Made by a program: the position numbers and the translations under genes | Shown here: positions 8,420-18,622 of the stretch, piece by piece | How positions within the stretch are numbered: the first letter of the stretch is position 1 | Layout of the letters: each line of letters starts with the position of its first letter | Assembly: GCA_963737835.1 (NCBI GenBank) | Contig: CAVTUH010000001.1 | Coordinates: 2,914,001-2,978,000 of the forward strand | Reading direction: 5' to 3' | DNA: 64,000 nucleotides | Origin: Palsa-1248 sp963737835 | Lineage (GTDB): Bacteria; Gemmatimonadota; Gemmatimonadetes; Gemmatimonadales; Gemmatimonadaceae | Notes under the pieces: model-generated | What the model was told of the DNA's origin: nothing | The model's database searches: none | The model's input: the letters and a program-made list of their open reading frames with translations, nothing else

Positions 8420-9496
8420 ATGGGAGGTGACGCTTCGCAACGGCCGAACAGACGCAGCGGTCTCCGCGGCTGTGCGATCAGCGCCTCGATCTTGTTTGCT
8501 GTCGTTGCTGCTTCAATGGTCAGCCAGACGGCGCGCTATCTGGTTCGCGCGGCGTGGGCGGAGGCGCGCATCCTCACACGTCGCCGTCCGATCGATGCTG
8601 TCATCGCCGATCCGCGCACGTCGCCACACGTGCGGGCGCAGCTCGAACTCGTGCGCGCTGCGCGTGCGTTCGCCGCGGATTCGATTGGGTTGCGTGTCAA
8701 GGGCAGCTTCAGCACCTACACGAAGCTGGAGCACGACACCCTCGTGCTCGTGCTCTCGGGCGCGTACCGCGATCGGCTGCTCCCGGTCACGTGGTGGTTC
8801 CCCATCGTCGGCCGAGTCCCCTACAAAGGGTTCTTCGACTTCCAGGCCGCGGTTCGCGCGGCGACCGATCTGCATCGCCTTGGGTTCGATGCCTATGTGC
8901 GACCCTCACCCGCGTTCAGCACCCTCGGTTGGTTCGACGATCCGGTCGTCTCGACATCGCTGGGCGACGATTCCATTGAGCTGGCGAACACGGTCATTCA
9001 CGAGACGACGCACAACACGTTCTACGCCAGCGGCCAGACCGTCTTCAACGAGTCGTTCGCGAATTTCGTCGGTGCACGTGGTGCCGAGCAGTTCTTCCGA
9101 TCCCGCGGCGACACCGCACTGGAGCGGCAGGCCGCGGCGCGGTGGGCCAATGAGAAGACTCTGGGCGCGTTCTGGCAGCGGGTGTTCGATCAGCTGGATT
9201 CCGCGTTTCGGGCTCACCCCGGCGAGGACAGTGCATCACGCGCCATTCGGCTGGCTGCGCGCGAGGCGATATTTCGCCAAGCGCGTGACTCGCTCACGAC
9301 GAGTCTCCCGCAGCGCATTCGCACGATTCCCGTCGAGGCGCTCGCACGCGCGCGCCTCGACAACGCAGCCCTACTGGCTCGCCGGGTATACCTGACGGAC
9401 CTGGACCGATTCGACGCTGTGTACCATGCGTCGAATGACGACCTGCGTGTCGCGGTGCAGCGGATCATTGGCGATCGCGCGACACGGACGAGATGA
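8420..9496 (+). CDS. Predicted zinc aminopeptidase (COG4324 type)
   Basis: About 358 residues. A basic N-terminus is followed by a hydrophobic stretch (CAISASILFAVVAASMV), so the protein is probably membrane-anchored or exported. The zinc site is HETTHNTFY, an HExxH-type motif, with NESFANFVGARG downstream offering the third ligand Glu; both are marks of the COG4324 predicted aminopeptidases. The middle block (GRVPYKGFFD, GFDAYVRPSPAFSTLGWFDDPV) also matches that family. I prefer the ATG at 8420 over the upstream in-frame ATG at 8348, because the extra residues overlap the repeat region and do not look like protein. Substrate is unknown. Confidence 0.85.
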   Translation: MGGDASQRPNRRSGLRGCAISASILFAVVAASMVSQTARYLVRAAWAEARILTRRRPIDAVIADPRTSPHVRAQLELVRAARAFAADSIGLRVKGSFSTYTKLEHDTLVLVLSGAYRDRLLPVTWWFPIVGRVPYKGFFDFQAAVRAATDLHRLGFDAYVRPSPAFSTLGWFDDPVVSTSLGDDSIELANTVIHETTHNTFYASGQTVFNESFANFVGARGAEQFFRSRGDTALERQAAARWANEKTLGAFWQRVFDQLDSAFRAHPGEDSASRAIRLAAREAIFRQARDSLTTSLPQRIRTIPVEALARARLDNAALLARRVYLTDLDRFDAVYHASNDDLRVAVQRIIGDRATRTR

Positions 9497-9590
9497 TCCG
9501 TTTGCGTGGTCTGCGGGAATGGGTGGGGAGTAAAACCGGGCCGGACCTGCAGCGTCGGGTCGGTGTCAGGCGACTGCCACGATGCGTGAG

Positions 9591-9686
9591 ACCGGCGGGT
9601 AGGGGCGACGCATGCGTCGACCCGCGCGTCATGCGGATGATGCGGGTCGTTGGCGTTCGCCGATCCCGAATCCCCAATCGCGATTC
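9591..9686. repeat. REP-like palindrome plus GATCCCG-type heptamer run
   Basis: A REP copy (ACCGGCGGGTAGGGGCGACG with CATGCGTCG) occupies 9591-9628 and abuts the stop of the UvrD-type gene. At 9662-9686 the units GATCCCG, AATCCCC and AATCGCG form a heptamer run that codes for the residues NRDWGFGIG near the C-terminus of that gene. Confidence 0.7.
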
Positions 9687-11658
9687 TGCATCACCGACCG
9701 TAGATCCAGCGGCCCGACCGGTGACGGCCCGGTGGGTTCGGAGTCCGGGCGACCGATCACGATGGATTCCATCGTGGCGCGGACACCGCGGTCGAGGAAG
9801 CGCGAGAGCTGGTCGATGGAGTAGTTGGCGCCTCGCCTGCTGCCGTACACCTGCAACGGGTAGACGACCGCCAGGTGGTGCCGCGCCCGCGTGAGCGCGA
9901 CGTACATCAGCCGGCGCTCCTCCTCGAGCCCGGCGTCATCATTGAGCGCGCGCGAGGTGGGGAACCAGCCGTCGACGGCCCAGATCAGGAACACCGCGTC
10001 CCACTCCTTGCCCTTGGCCGAGTGCGCGGTGCTCAACACGAGGACGTCCTCCTCCTCGTGGTCGCCGACGGCGAGGTCATGGGTGTTGGACGGCGGCTCG
10101 AGCGCGATCGCCGCGAGGAACGCCGACCGGTTGGGATAGCCACTCGCGACGCGCTCCAGCTGATCGAGATCGTTGAGCCGCGGCTCGACCTGATCGTAGC
10201 GCTCCCGCAGGATGTCGTCGTACAGGCGGCGCACTCGCGCGATGTCCGCGCTCACCGACACCGCCTGTTCGCCCGTCCGCAAGCCGTCGAGCAGGGTGAC
10301 GAGCGCGTGGTGCGCCGCCCGCGCACGCGGCAGGCGCGGGATAGCGCGCGAACGCGGCCGACTCCCACGCCGCCTGCGCCATCGCGGCGATCGCGGCGCG
10401 CGCGGTGCGGTCGCCGATGCCGGGTAACAGCAACAGGATCCGATACCAGCTCACCTCGTCGCGCGGATTCTCGAGCACGCGGAGAAATGCGAGCACGTCC
10501 TTGACGTGCGCCGCTTCGAGGAAGCGGAGGCCGCCCCACTTCTCGAACGGGATCTTGCGATTGGCGAGCTCGATCTCGATGGCCGCCGACATGTAGCCGG
10601 CGCGGAACAGCACCGCCATCTCGCGAAGCGGCGTGCCGGATTCGTAGAGCTCGAGGATGCGGTCGACCACGAAGTGCGTCTGCTCGTCCTCATCGCGCGC
10701 CGTGACCAGCCAGGGTCGATCGCCGCCCGTGCGCGTCGGTCCACAGCTCCTTGGTGTATCGCTCCCGGGCGCGCGCGATGAGGGTATTGGTCGTGTCGAG
10801 AATCGGCTGTACGGAGCGGTAGTTCTGCTCGAGCGTGACCTGATGGGCGCCGGGAAACTGCTGCGGGAAATCGAGGATGTTGCGGAAGCTCGCTCCGCGG
10901 AACGAGTAAATGCTCTGCGCATCGTCGCCGACGACCGTGACGTTGCTGTGCGTCTTGCAGAGGCCGCGGAGGATGCGGGCCTGCAGGACGTTGGTGTCCT
11001 GATACTCGTCGACCAGCACGTGGTCGTAGAGCGCAGCGATCCGCGCGCCGATCGGCGCCTCGAGCACGAGCGCCCAGAACACGAGCAGGTCATCGTAGTC
11101 GACCAGATTGCGATCGCTCTTGCGCCGCGTGTAGTCGACGAAGATGCGCCCGAAATCGGTCACGTACTCCGCGAATGCCGGATACTCCTCGTTCAGGATC
11201 GTGGCGACCGGAATCTCGGTGTTGATGTGCCGCGAGTAGACGTGGTGCAGCGTCTCCTTCTTCGGGAACCGCTTCGTCTTGTCGCCGTACCCCAATTGGA
11301 CACGCGAGAGATGCATGAGGTCCTGGGCATCTTCCTGGTCCATGATCGTGAAGTCGCCGGGCAACCCCGCGGCCGGGCCAAACCGGCGCAGCAGCCAATG
11401 CGCAGTCGCGTGGAACGTGCCGCCGTGTACACGTTGACTGGCCGATCCGACGATCCGCTCGACGCGGCCGAGCATCTCCTGCGCTGCACGCCGCGTGAAC
11501 GTGAGCAGCAGGATGCGCTCGGGCGTCGCGCCCCGCTCGATCAGATGCGCGACGCGATGGACGAGCGTGCGCGTCTTCCCCGTGCCCGCGCCGGCAATGA
11601 TCAGCAGCGGCCCATCGCCGTGTGTCGCAGCGGCCTGTTGAGCGGGGTTGAGCGTCAT
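9629..11658 (-). pseudogene. uvrD: UvrD/PcrA-type ATP-dependent DNA helicase, two +1 frameshifts
   Basis: Superfamily 1A 3'-5' helicase for DNA repair. All motifs are present but spread over three frames: Walker A GAGTGKTRT, LTFTRRAAQEML, VDEYQDTN, GDDAQSIYSFRGA and LEQNYRS in the first part; FRAGYMSAAIE and LPGIGDRTA in the second; TAHSAKGKEWDAVF and RRLMYVALTRARH in the third. The first break is near 10729-10737 and the second near 10333-10340. Removing one base at each gives a continuous product of about 675 residues starting MTLNPAQQAA at 11658. The C-terminus (NRDWGFGIGERQ) is repeat-encoded. Either a sequencing artefact or a recent pseudogene; the former is more likely given the pattern in neighbouring genes. 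Confidence 0.85.
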
Positions 11659-11688
11659 AGGGGGAAGATACGCCGAAGGGACGGGTTC

Positions 11689-11712
11689 GGGGGTCTGGGG
11701 TTTGGGGTGGCA
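11689..11712. repeat. GGGGTCT/GGGGTTT heptamer run
   Basis: GGGGTCT, GGGGTTT and GGGGTGG in strict 7-base register lie about 30 bases upstream of the uvrD-type start codon. There is no inverted partner arm. Confidence 0.6.
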
Positions 11713-11764
11713 CAAATCGCGGGGTTAGTCGTGGCGCGCAGCGGGTGGCGGCCGGTGGCAAAGT

Positions 11765-11905
11765 GGGCGGCATGAATGCCGCCCCTACATGTCGGCGAGG
11801 CGGTACGACGTCCGGAGTACCGTGCCCGCCTTTTGCGGCGCAGGTCGACGAATCCAGGTATAGCGCCGCGCGCAGCAACATGTAGGGGCGACCTTCAGGT
11901 CGCCC
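11765..11905. repeat. Inverted pair of REP-like palindromes, variant type
   Basis: GGGCGGCATGAATGCCGCCC plus CTACATG at 11765-11791 and ACATGTAGGGGCGACC plus TTCAGGTCGCCC at 11878-11905 mirror each other around 86 bases of other sequence. The ends ACATGTAGGGGCG are shared in inverted orientation. Nothing else is seen in the 11659-11917 gap. Confidence 0.7.
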
Positions 11906-11917
11906 ATCTACGCGAAA

Positions 11918-12598
11918 TCAGAGGCCGATCGGCGAATCAAAATTGTGCGCGAACGGAATGAGCCCGAACCGGGTGGCGACGGCGTTGGCCACGACATCAG
12001 CAACACCGGGGGGCGCCTCGCCCAGTTCGCGGGCGATCGAGGTCATCTCGACGCCGGGGATGCCGCAGGGGACCATCAGGTCGAAGTAGGAGAGATCGGT
12101 CGTCACGTTCAGGGCGAAGCCGTGCCAGGTCACCCAGTCGCGGGCGTGGACCCCGATCGACGCGATCTTGCGATTGGTCGTCGTCGTCCACACGCCCGTC
12201 AGGCCGGTGCGGCGCGTGGCGCTGACGCCGAGCGTCGCCAGGGCGTCGATCAGCGCGCCCTCGATCTGTCGGAGGTACCAATGCAGGTCCCGCCGGTGGC
12301 GTTTGAGATCGATGATCGGATAGCCGACGAGCTGACCCGGGCCGTGGAAGGTCACATCCCCTCCGCGTTCGACCTCGAACACCTCCACCCCGCGCGCTGC
12401 CAGGAGCGCGGCGGGCGCCGTCAGGTGGGTCGCCGACGTACTCGCGCGACCGAGCGTCACGACCGGCGGATGCTCCACGAGCAGCAGCACATCCTCCGGA
12501 ATCACACCGCTGATGCGATCGCGCGCGACCGCACGCTGGAGCTCCAACGCCTCGCCGTACGGCACCTGGCCGAGGTCGGAGACCCAGAGCTCAGGCAT
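11918..12598 (-). CDS. lipB: Octanoyltransferase LipB
   Basis: Moves octanoyl from acyl carrier protein to the lipoyl domains of E2 subunits, the first step of lipoate assembly. The 226-residue product has the family block RGGDVTFHGPGQLVGYPI, the conserved lysine in NRKIASIGVHAR and the catalytic cysteine in MVPCGIPGVEMTS. I chose ATG 12598 (MPELWVSDLG), which overlaps the lpd stop by 8 bases; a longer open frame to 12895 only reads through lpd. It is the last gene of the lipA-pdhABC-lpd-lipB unit, next to its substrate protein E2 and to LipA, which completes the cofactor. Confidence 0.93.
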   Translation of the reverse strand: MPELWVSDLGQVPYGEALELQRAVARDRISGVIPEDVLLLVEHPPVVTLGRASTSATHLTAPAALLAARGVEVFEVERGGDVTFHGPGQLVGYPIIDLKRHRRDLHWYLRQIEGALIDALATLGVSATRRTGLTGVWTTTTNRKIASIGVHARDWVTWHGFALNVTTDLSYFDLMVPCGIPGVEMTSIARELGEAPPGVADVVANAVATRFGLIPFAHNFDSPIGL

Positions 12599-13996
12599 GA
12601 ACCATCCGCCCCATCGAGTCGAGCGTCGCCTCCGCGATCGCCTCGGAGAGCGTCGGGTGGGCGTGGATGGCGAGGTCGACCTCCTCGACCGTGAACTCGT
12701 TCTCCCGCGCGACGGCCAGCTCGTGGATGATCTCCGTCGCGTGGGAGCCGATGATGTGCGCGCCCAGGATCTCCCCGTACTTGGCGTCGGCGAATGATCT
12801 TGACGAATCCCTCGGTCTCGCCCGCCGTGCGCGCCCGTCCGTTCGCGGAGAACGGGAAGCGGCCCACCTTGTACGCGAGCTGTCGCTCCTTGCACTGCGC
12901 CTCGGTCAGTCCGATCAATGCGACCTCGGGATGGCAGTAGGTGGCATTGGGGATGTTGCCGTAGTTCACGAGGTGGGGATGCAGCCCAGCGAGCGTTTCG
13001 GCCACGACGACGCCTTCGCGCTGGCCCTTGTGTGCGAGCATCGGCGGGCCCGCGACGTCGCCAATGGCGTAGACGCCCGCGACCGACGTCTTCATATGGT
13101 CGTCGATCTGGATGAAGCCCCGGTCGGTCAGCTTCACGCCCAGCTTCTCCAGGCCGATCCCGTCGACATTGGGTGCGCGCCCCGCGGCGACGAGCACCTG
13201 CTCGACGGTGAGCGACTGCTCTTGTCCGCCCGCATCCACTTTCATCGACACGCCTTCCGGCCGGATCTGCACGTCACGCACCTTGGCATTGGTCAGGACG
13301 TCGATCTTGCGCTTCTTGAACGAGCGCGCGAGCTCGGCGGCGACATCCCCGTCCTCGAGCGGCAGCATCGACGGTGCGATCTCGATCATGGTCACCTGGG
13401 TGCCGTAGGAGGCGAAGACATCGCCGAACTCGCATCCGACGGCTCCGCACCCGACGACGGCCATTGATTTTGGCGCGCGCTCGAGCACGAGCACATCGTC
13501 CGAGGACAGCACGGTCTTGCGGTCGAGCGGCAGGCCGGCTGCGGGCAGACCCTTCACACGGGAGCCCGTCGAGATGACGATCCCGCGTTTGGCCTCGTGG
13601 GTCTCCTGTTTGCCGTCGGCAAGGGTCACCGAGACGGTGGTTGGCGAGACGAGTGTCCCCTGTCCCTTGATCCAAGTGATCTTGTTCTTCTTGAAGAGGA
13701 ACTCGACGCCCTTGGAGTTCTGGGTGCTGATCGCGCGCGAGCGCTTCATCGCCGGCGCAAAGTCGAACGCGAGCGGACCCGTCGGTGATGCCGTGATCAG
13801 CCGCGTGGCGGACCTTGTTGGCCAGATAGGCGCTCTCGAGCAGCGCTTTGGCTGGGATGCATCCCCAGAGCACACAGGTCCCACCCAGACCTTCGCGCTC
13901 GACGACACCCACGGACAGCCCGAGCTGTGCCGCGCGAATGGCGCCCACATATCCTGCGGGGCCGCCGCCCAAGAAGATCACGTCGTAAGAGGCCAT
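12591..13996 (-). pseudogene. lpd: Dihydrolipoamide dehydrogenase (E3), two +1 frameshifts
   Basis: Flavoprotein that reoxidises the lipoyl groups of the pyruvate dehydrogenase complex. Visible parts: FAD-binding GGGPAGYVGAIRAAQLG, redox-active cysteines in GGTCVLWGCIPAKALL, NAD-binding VVGCGAVGCEFGDVF, YAIGDVAGPPMLAHKG, and the catalytic HAHPTLSEAI near the end. The frame breaks near 13778-13781, where an extra G sits in a GGG run, and near 12793-12795, where an extra T precedes GCCGACGCC. Removing both restores 467 residues with GPLAFDFAPAMKR and FVKII-ADAKYGEILGAHIIG. The key residues are intact, so sequence error is likelier than loss of function. Confidence 0.9.
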
Positions 13997-14052
13997 GCGT
14001 ATGCGGAGTCAGGTTGGTGAGGGCAGCATCGCCCGGGAGCACGAACGAGCAA

Positions 14053-15518
14053 TCAAAACACCATCATCAGCGGGTTCTCTACCAACTGCCGCAGCGTCTG
14101 CAGGAACCGCGCGCCCGTTGCGCCGTCGATGACGCGATGGTCGCAACTCATGGTGATGCGCATCCGCCGTCGCACCGTGATCGCGCCGTCGATCACGACG
14201 GGTCGCGGCTCCACGGTGCCGACTGCGAGGATGGCGGTTTCCGGCGGATTGATGATAGCGGTGAATTCCTCGATCCCAAACATACCCAGATTCGAGACGG
14301 AGAATGGTCGCGCCGGTGTACTCCTCGGGCGTCAACCGGCGCGCGCGCGCCCGGTCGGCCAGTGCACGCGCCTCATCGGCGATCTGGCGGAGTCCCTTGG
14401 TGTTGGCATCGAAGATCACGGGCGTGATGAGCCCATCCTCGACTGCCACGGCCACGCCGACGTGCACGCGATTGAAGTAGCGGACCCGATCGCCCAACCA
14501 GTGCGCGTTGACCTCGGGGTGCTGTGCGACCGCGGTCGCCACGATCTTGAGTAGGATATCGTTGACCGACACCTTGAAGGACTCGCCCTGTGCCGCCATC
14601 GCGGCGCGCATCTCTGCGATGCGCTCGACGTCGAGGTCGACGGTCAGATAGAACGTCGGCACCGGCCCAATCGACTCGGCCAGCCGCTTGGCGATCGTCT
14701 TGCGGATCTGGGTCAGCGCGACATCATGGAAATCCCCTTCCGCCGGGACGACGCGCGGTCGGGGCAGGTCGTGGCGCGGGCGCGCTGCGGGCCGTCTCCA
14801 CATCGCGCTTGACCACGCGGCCGTTGGGTCCCGTCCCCGCGATGGCTCGGAGATCGAGCCCTCGTTCCGACGCCAGTCGCCGAGCGAGCGGGGATGAGCG
14901 GATCCGACCGCCGTTTCCCGGAGCGGGGCGGTTGATCGCCGGGATGGTGGCGGCGCTGGCGGCGCTGGTCGCTCCAACCGCGGCCGGCGGCAGGGCCGTG
15001 CCGCCGCGCCGATCCACAACGGGCACCTGTTCCTGTGGCGGAGTCGACGCCTCGCCCTGTGACTGCCCAGGCGTCGTCGGTATGGGACTCGCGCCACGCA
15101 CTCGACGATCTCCCGCGGGCTGCACCGGGGGCGACGCGGCCGGTCGCTCGGGCGGTGCGGTCGCGGGAGCCGGTGCGGCCGCGGGAGCTGGCGCGGCCGC
15201 TGCGACCGGCGCGGCGCTGCGTGCTTCTGCCGGCGCGGCGGCCGGTGGCGGCGCGCCAAGGAGGGCATCGATGTTCTCGTCCGGGCCCGCGATGATGCCC
15301 ACCATCTGTCCGACCGGTGTTGTCGCTCCGTCCGGGATCAGGCGCTTGCGGAGCACGCCGTCCGCGCGCGCGACCAACTCCATGATCGCCTTGTCGGTCT
15401 CGACCTCCGCCAGGACGTCGCCTGCCTTGACCGGATCGCCCTCGGCCTTGTGCCAGCTCACGAGGCGCCCCTCTTCCATCGTGGGCGACAAGGCTTCCAT
15501 CAGCACCTTGGTGGCCAT
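14053..15518 (-). pseudogene. pdhC: Pyruvate dehydrogenase E2 (dihydrolipoyl acetyltransferase), two +1 frameshifts
   Basis: Core of the PDH complex. One N-terminal lipoyl domain carries the lipoylation lysine in EVETDKAIMEL. A long Ala/Pro linker (residues about 90-210) leads to a peripheral subunit-binding domain (SSPLARRLASERGLDL...GTGPNGRVVKRDVE). The catalytic domain starts at ALTQIRKTIAKRLAES and ends with CDHRVIDGATGARFL, which holds the HRxxDG active site. Breaks lie around 14745-14780 in a G/C-rich stretch and near 14304, where an extra A splits GAT-FSVSNLGMFGIEEF. Corrected length is 487 residues. The ATG is 11 bases after the pdhB stop. Confidence 0.9.
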
Positions 15519-15529
15519 GGCGGGATCCG

Positions 15530-16513
15530 CTACGACGGGAGGTACATCACGCGCTTCACTGCGGCGATCGTCTTGGCGGCGTCCGGCTTCGCCGCGCGCT
15601 CCAGGTTCTTCGCGTACGGCATGGGCGCATCGGCCTGGTGCACTCGAAGGACGGGCGCGTCGAGCTCATCGAAGCACTCGCGCTGAATGTAGTCGACGAC
15701 CTGCGCGCCGATGCCGCACACCTCCCATCCCTCCTCGAGCACGACTGCGCGATTCGTCTTGCGAACGGATTGCGTGATCGCCGCGACGTCCATTGGGCGG
15801 ACCGTTCGCAGATCGAGCACTTCCGCTCGAATCCCTTCCTTCGCGAGCTCATCGGCCGCGCGTTGGGCGACGAGCACCATCTTTCCGTTCGTGATGATCG
15901 AGCAATGGTCGCCTTCGCGCTTGATGTCGGCCACACCGATGGGCACGAGATGCTCGCCCTCGGGGACGTCGCCCTTCGTGTTGTAGAGCATCTCGCCCTC
16001 CAACACGAGTACCGGGTTCCCATCACGAATGGCGCTCTTGAGCAGGCCCTTGGCGTCCGCAGGTGTGCCAGGGGTCACGACCTTGAGTCCGGGAATGTGC
16101 ATGAGCCAGGACTCCCATGCCTGGGAGTGTTGGGCGCCGAGCTGCAGCGCCGCGCCGTTGGGCCCACGAAACACGACGGGCATCGGGAACTGCCCACCGG
16201 ACATGTACAACATCTTGGCCGCGGCGTTCACGACTTGATCGAGGGCGAGCACCGCAAAGTTCCACGTCATGAACTCGATGACGGGCCGCAACCCGGCCAT
16301 GGCGGCGCCGACACCGACGCCCGCGAACCCGAGCTCCGTGATCGGCGTGTCGACGACCCGCTGCTCCCCGAATTCCTGCAGCAAGCCTTTCGAGATCTTG
16401 TACGCGCCCTGGTACACACCGACTTCCTCACCCATGAGGAAGACACGATCGTCACGCTGCATCTCCTCGCGGAGTGCGTGATTGAGCGCGTCGCGATAGG
16501 TCAGGACGGGCAC
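15530..16513 (-). CDS. pdhB: Pyruvate dehydrogenase E1 beta subunit
   Basis: Forms the alpha2-beta2 thiamine-diphosphate enzyme that decarboxylates pyruvate and transfers acetyl to E2. The 327-residue length and blocks such as FLMGEEVGVYQGAYKISKGL, GFAGVGVGAAMAGLRPV, QHSQAWESWLMHIPGLKVV and VLEEGWEVCGIGAQV are typical of E1 beta. It starts three bases after the pdhA stop and is followed by the E2 gene, so the complex subunits are made in order from one transcript. A branched-chain keto acid specificity cannot be excluded from sequence alone, but the set with lipA and lipB favours the housekeeping pyruvate complex. Confidence 0.93.
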   Translation of the reverse strand: MPVLTYRDALNHALREEMQRDDRVFLMGEEVGVYQGAYKISKGLLQEFGEQRVVDTPITELGFAGVGVGAAMAGLRPVIEFMTWNFAVLALDQVVNAAAKMLYMSGGQFPMPVVFRGPNGAALQLGAQHSQAWESWLMHIPGLKVVTPGTPADAKGLLKSAIRDGNPVLVLEGEMLYNTKGDVPEGEHLVPIGVADIKREGDHCSIITNGKMVLVAQRAADELAKEGIRAEVLDLRTVRPMDVAAITQSVRKTNRAVVLEEGWEVCGIGAQVVDYIQRECFDELDAPVLRVHQADAPMPYAKNLERAAKPDAAKTIAAVKRVMYLPS

Positions 16514-16516
16514 GGG

Positions 16517-17659
16517 TCAGCGAGCCGAGCCCGCGCCGTTCGAGTCGGGTCGTGACTCGACTACGACGTCCTCCAGCAGTGCCTCGGGCGCCGGCTCGGG
16601 CGACTGGTCGGCGAACTGCCAGGCATCTTCGACTACCGCGCGCACCTCAGTGTCGATTTGCGCGACCTCGTCGTCGGTCACTTCCCCGTGCGCGTGCATG
16701 TGGGCACGCAAGAGCATGATCGGGTCGCGCTTCAGATTTTCGTCCAGTTCCGCCTTGGTCCGATAGGTGCCGCTCACGGCGTCGGACATCGAATGTCCCA
16801 TGAAGCGATAGGTCAGCGCTTCGATCATCGTCGGAGTCCGCGCGTGTCGCGCACGGTCCACCGCCGCGGCCACCGCCCGGCGCACGGCGAGCACATCCTG
16901 ACCGTCGACGACCGCGTGCGCGATGCCGTACGAGCGGGCGCGCTCGGCGATATCCAGAACGGCGGATGCGCGCTCGACGGCGGTGCCCATGCCGTAGCGG
17001 TTGTTCTCGATGAGATAGACCACCGGCAGCCGCCACAGACCAGCCATGTTGAGCGCTTCGTGGAACGCGCCCGAGTTGACCGCCGCTTCTCCGAAGAAGC
17101 AGAGACAGACCTGGTCGCCGCCCCGATACTTGATCGCGAAGCCGACCCCCGTCGCAATCGGGATATTGGCGCCGACGATCCCGTGCCCGCCCAGGAAGTT
17201 GTGTTCCCGACTGAAGAGGTGCATCGAGCCGCCCTTGCCGTGCGAGCAGCCCGTTGCCTTGCCGAACAGCTCGGCCATGACGGCGCGAGGGGAGATGCCG
17301 CGGGCGAGCGCTTGCGCGTGGTCTCGATAGGTCGTGATCACGTAGTCATCGTCCCGCAGCACGGAGATCGCGCCCGTGCCGGTCGCTTCCTGCCCGATGT
17401 ACAAGTGGCAAAAGCCGCCGATTTTGCCGAGTGCGTACGCCTCACCGGATCGCTCCTCGAAGCGGCGCTGCAGCAGCATCGTGCGGAGCAGCTGCCGGTG
17501 CAGCGTGCGGTCGCTCGTCTCCGCTTCCTGACCCACGCCGGTGGGTGCCGGTGCGGGAGCCGTGACGGGCGGCGCGGTAGCCGCGGGCGCAGTCGTACCG
17601 CGACTAGCGACCGGCGCGGGCTGCGCCGAAAAGGCGGATGCGGACGGCGGGGTGTTCAT
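16517..17659 (-). CDS. pdhA: Pyruvate dehydrogenase E1 alpha subunit
   Basis: Partner of PdhB; binds thiamine diphosphate. The 380-residue protein begins with an Ala/Pro-rich, probably flexible stretch of about 45 residues and then enters the E1 alpha fold at RTMLLQRRFEERSGEAYALG. HLYIGQEATGTGAI and GGSMHLFSREHNFLGGHGIVG are conserved. The usual GDGxxN thiamine-diphosphate motif reads FGEAAVNSGAFHEALN, ending in IENN about 30 residues later: the metal-ligand Asp is Glu and the following Gly is Ala. From memory this GEA form occurs in related phyla, so I treat it as a clade variant. The ATG overlaps the lipA stop by 4 bases. Confidence 0.92.
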   Translation of the reverse strand: MNTPPSASAFSAQPAPVASRGTTAPAATAPPVTAPAPAPTGVGQEAETSDRTLHRQLLRTMLLQRRFEERSGEAYALGKIGGFCHLYIGQEATGTGAISVLRDDDYVITTYRDHAQALARGISPRAVMAELFGKATGCSHGKGGSMHLFSREHNFLGGHGIVGANIPIATGVGFAIKYRGGDQVCLCFFGEAAVNSGAFHEALNMAGLWRLPVVYLIENNRYGMGTAVERASAVLDIAERARSYGIAHAVVDGQDVLAVRRAVAAAVDRARHARTPTMIEALTYRFMGHSMSDAVSGTYRTKAELDENLKRDPIMLLRAHMHAHGEVTDDEVAQIDTEVRAVVEDAWQFADQSPEPAPEALLEDVVVESRPDSNGAGSAR

Positions 17660-18579
17660 GCAGTGCGCGCCGCCGCCTTCACTTGTTCCCAGGCGTGGTA
17701 GCTCGAGCGGACCAGGGGACCACTCTCCACGTGCCGGAATCCCATGGACATCCCGATCTCATACAACTCGCGGAATTCTGCGGGCGTGTAGTAGCGGTCG
17801 AGAGGGTGGTGGGCCGGCGATGGCCGGAGATACTGGCCGAGCGTGAGGATGTCGACGTCGGCGGCGCGCAAATCGCGCATGACGGCGACGACCTCTTCCA
17901 TCGTCTCGCCCATGCCGAGAATGATGCCCGACTTGGTCGGAATCTCCGCCGCCAGTCGCTTGGCGAGTCGAAAGATCTCGAGCACCCGCGGGTATCGTCC
18001 GCCGGGCCGCACCCGCTTGTACAGACGGGGCACGGTCTCAGTGTTGTGATTGTAGATCTGCGGTCCGGCCTCGAGCACAGCGCGGATCGATGTCTCGGTG
18101 CCCTGGAAGTCGGGCACGAGGACCTCGACGGAGCACTGGGGGAGGCGCGCATGGATCTGGCGAACCGTCTCGGCGAAGATCGACGCGCCGAAGTCGGGCA
18201 GGTCGTCGCGATCGACCGATGTAATGACGGCGTGCTGCAGCCGCATTTCAGCAACGGCCGCGGCAACCCGGGCAGGCTCTTCGACGTCGTATGTCGGCGG
18301 CCGACCGTGCGTGACGGCACAATACGCACAGTTACGGGTGCAGACGTCCCCCAGGATCATGAACGTGGCGGTGCCGTGCTCCCAGCACTCGCCGACGTTG
18401 GGGCAGTGCGCTTCCTCGCAGACCGTGTGTAGATCCAGATCCCGGAGCAGCGACTTGAGCCGCACGTAGTTCGGCCCCCCCGGCGCCCGAACCTTGAGCC
18501 AGGACGGCTTCCGCTCGGGGAGCGGCTCGGCGCGGCGGCGCCCCATGATTTGGTAGAGGGTGTCTGTCATTTCGGACAC
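17656..18579 (-). CDS. lipA: Lipoyl synthase
   Basis: Radical SAM enzyme that inserts two sulfurs into octanoyl groups carried by lipoyl domains. Both iron-sulfur sites are visible: the auxiliary cluster in CEEAHCPNVGEC and the SAM-binding CTRNCAYC, plus the C-terminal RSSYHA serine block. The 307-residue length is standard. It is the first gene of the PDH operon; its ATG lies about 45 bases from the stop of the following upstream gene thiO, so a promoter of its own could lie in 18580-18622 or transcription could continue from thiO. Confidence 0.95.
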   Translation of the reverse strand: MSEMTDTLYQIMGRRRAEPLPERKPSWLKVRAPGGPNYVRLKSLLRDLDLHTVCEEAHCPNVGECWEHGTATFMILGDVCTRNCAYCAVTHGRPPTYDVEEPARVAAAVAEMRLQHAVITSVDRDDLPDFGASIFAETVRQIHARLPQCSVEVLVPDFQGTETSIRAVLEAGPQIYNHNTETVPRLYKRVRPGGRYPRVLEIFRLAKRLAAEIPTKSGIILGMGETMEEVVAVMRDLRAADVDILTLGQYLRPSPAHHPLDRYYTPAEFRELYEIGMSMGFRHVESGPLVRSSYHAWEQVKAAARTA

Positions 18580-18622
18580 GGCCTAAAGAAGCGAGAGCCT
18601 CGCAATATACCGGGCCACAGAC

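Noticed and set aside
12591..15518. Programmed +1 frameshifting in lpd and pdhC
   Set aside because: No slippery codon plus stop context, two sites per gene, and the same kind of error in unrelated genes nearby.
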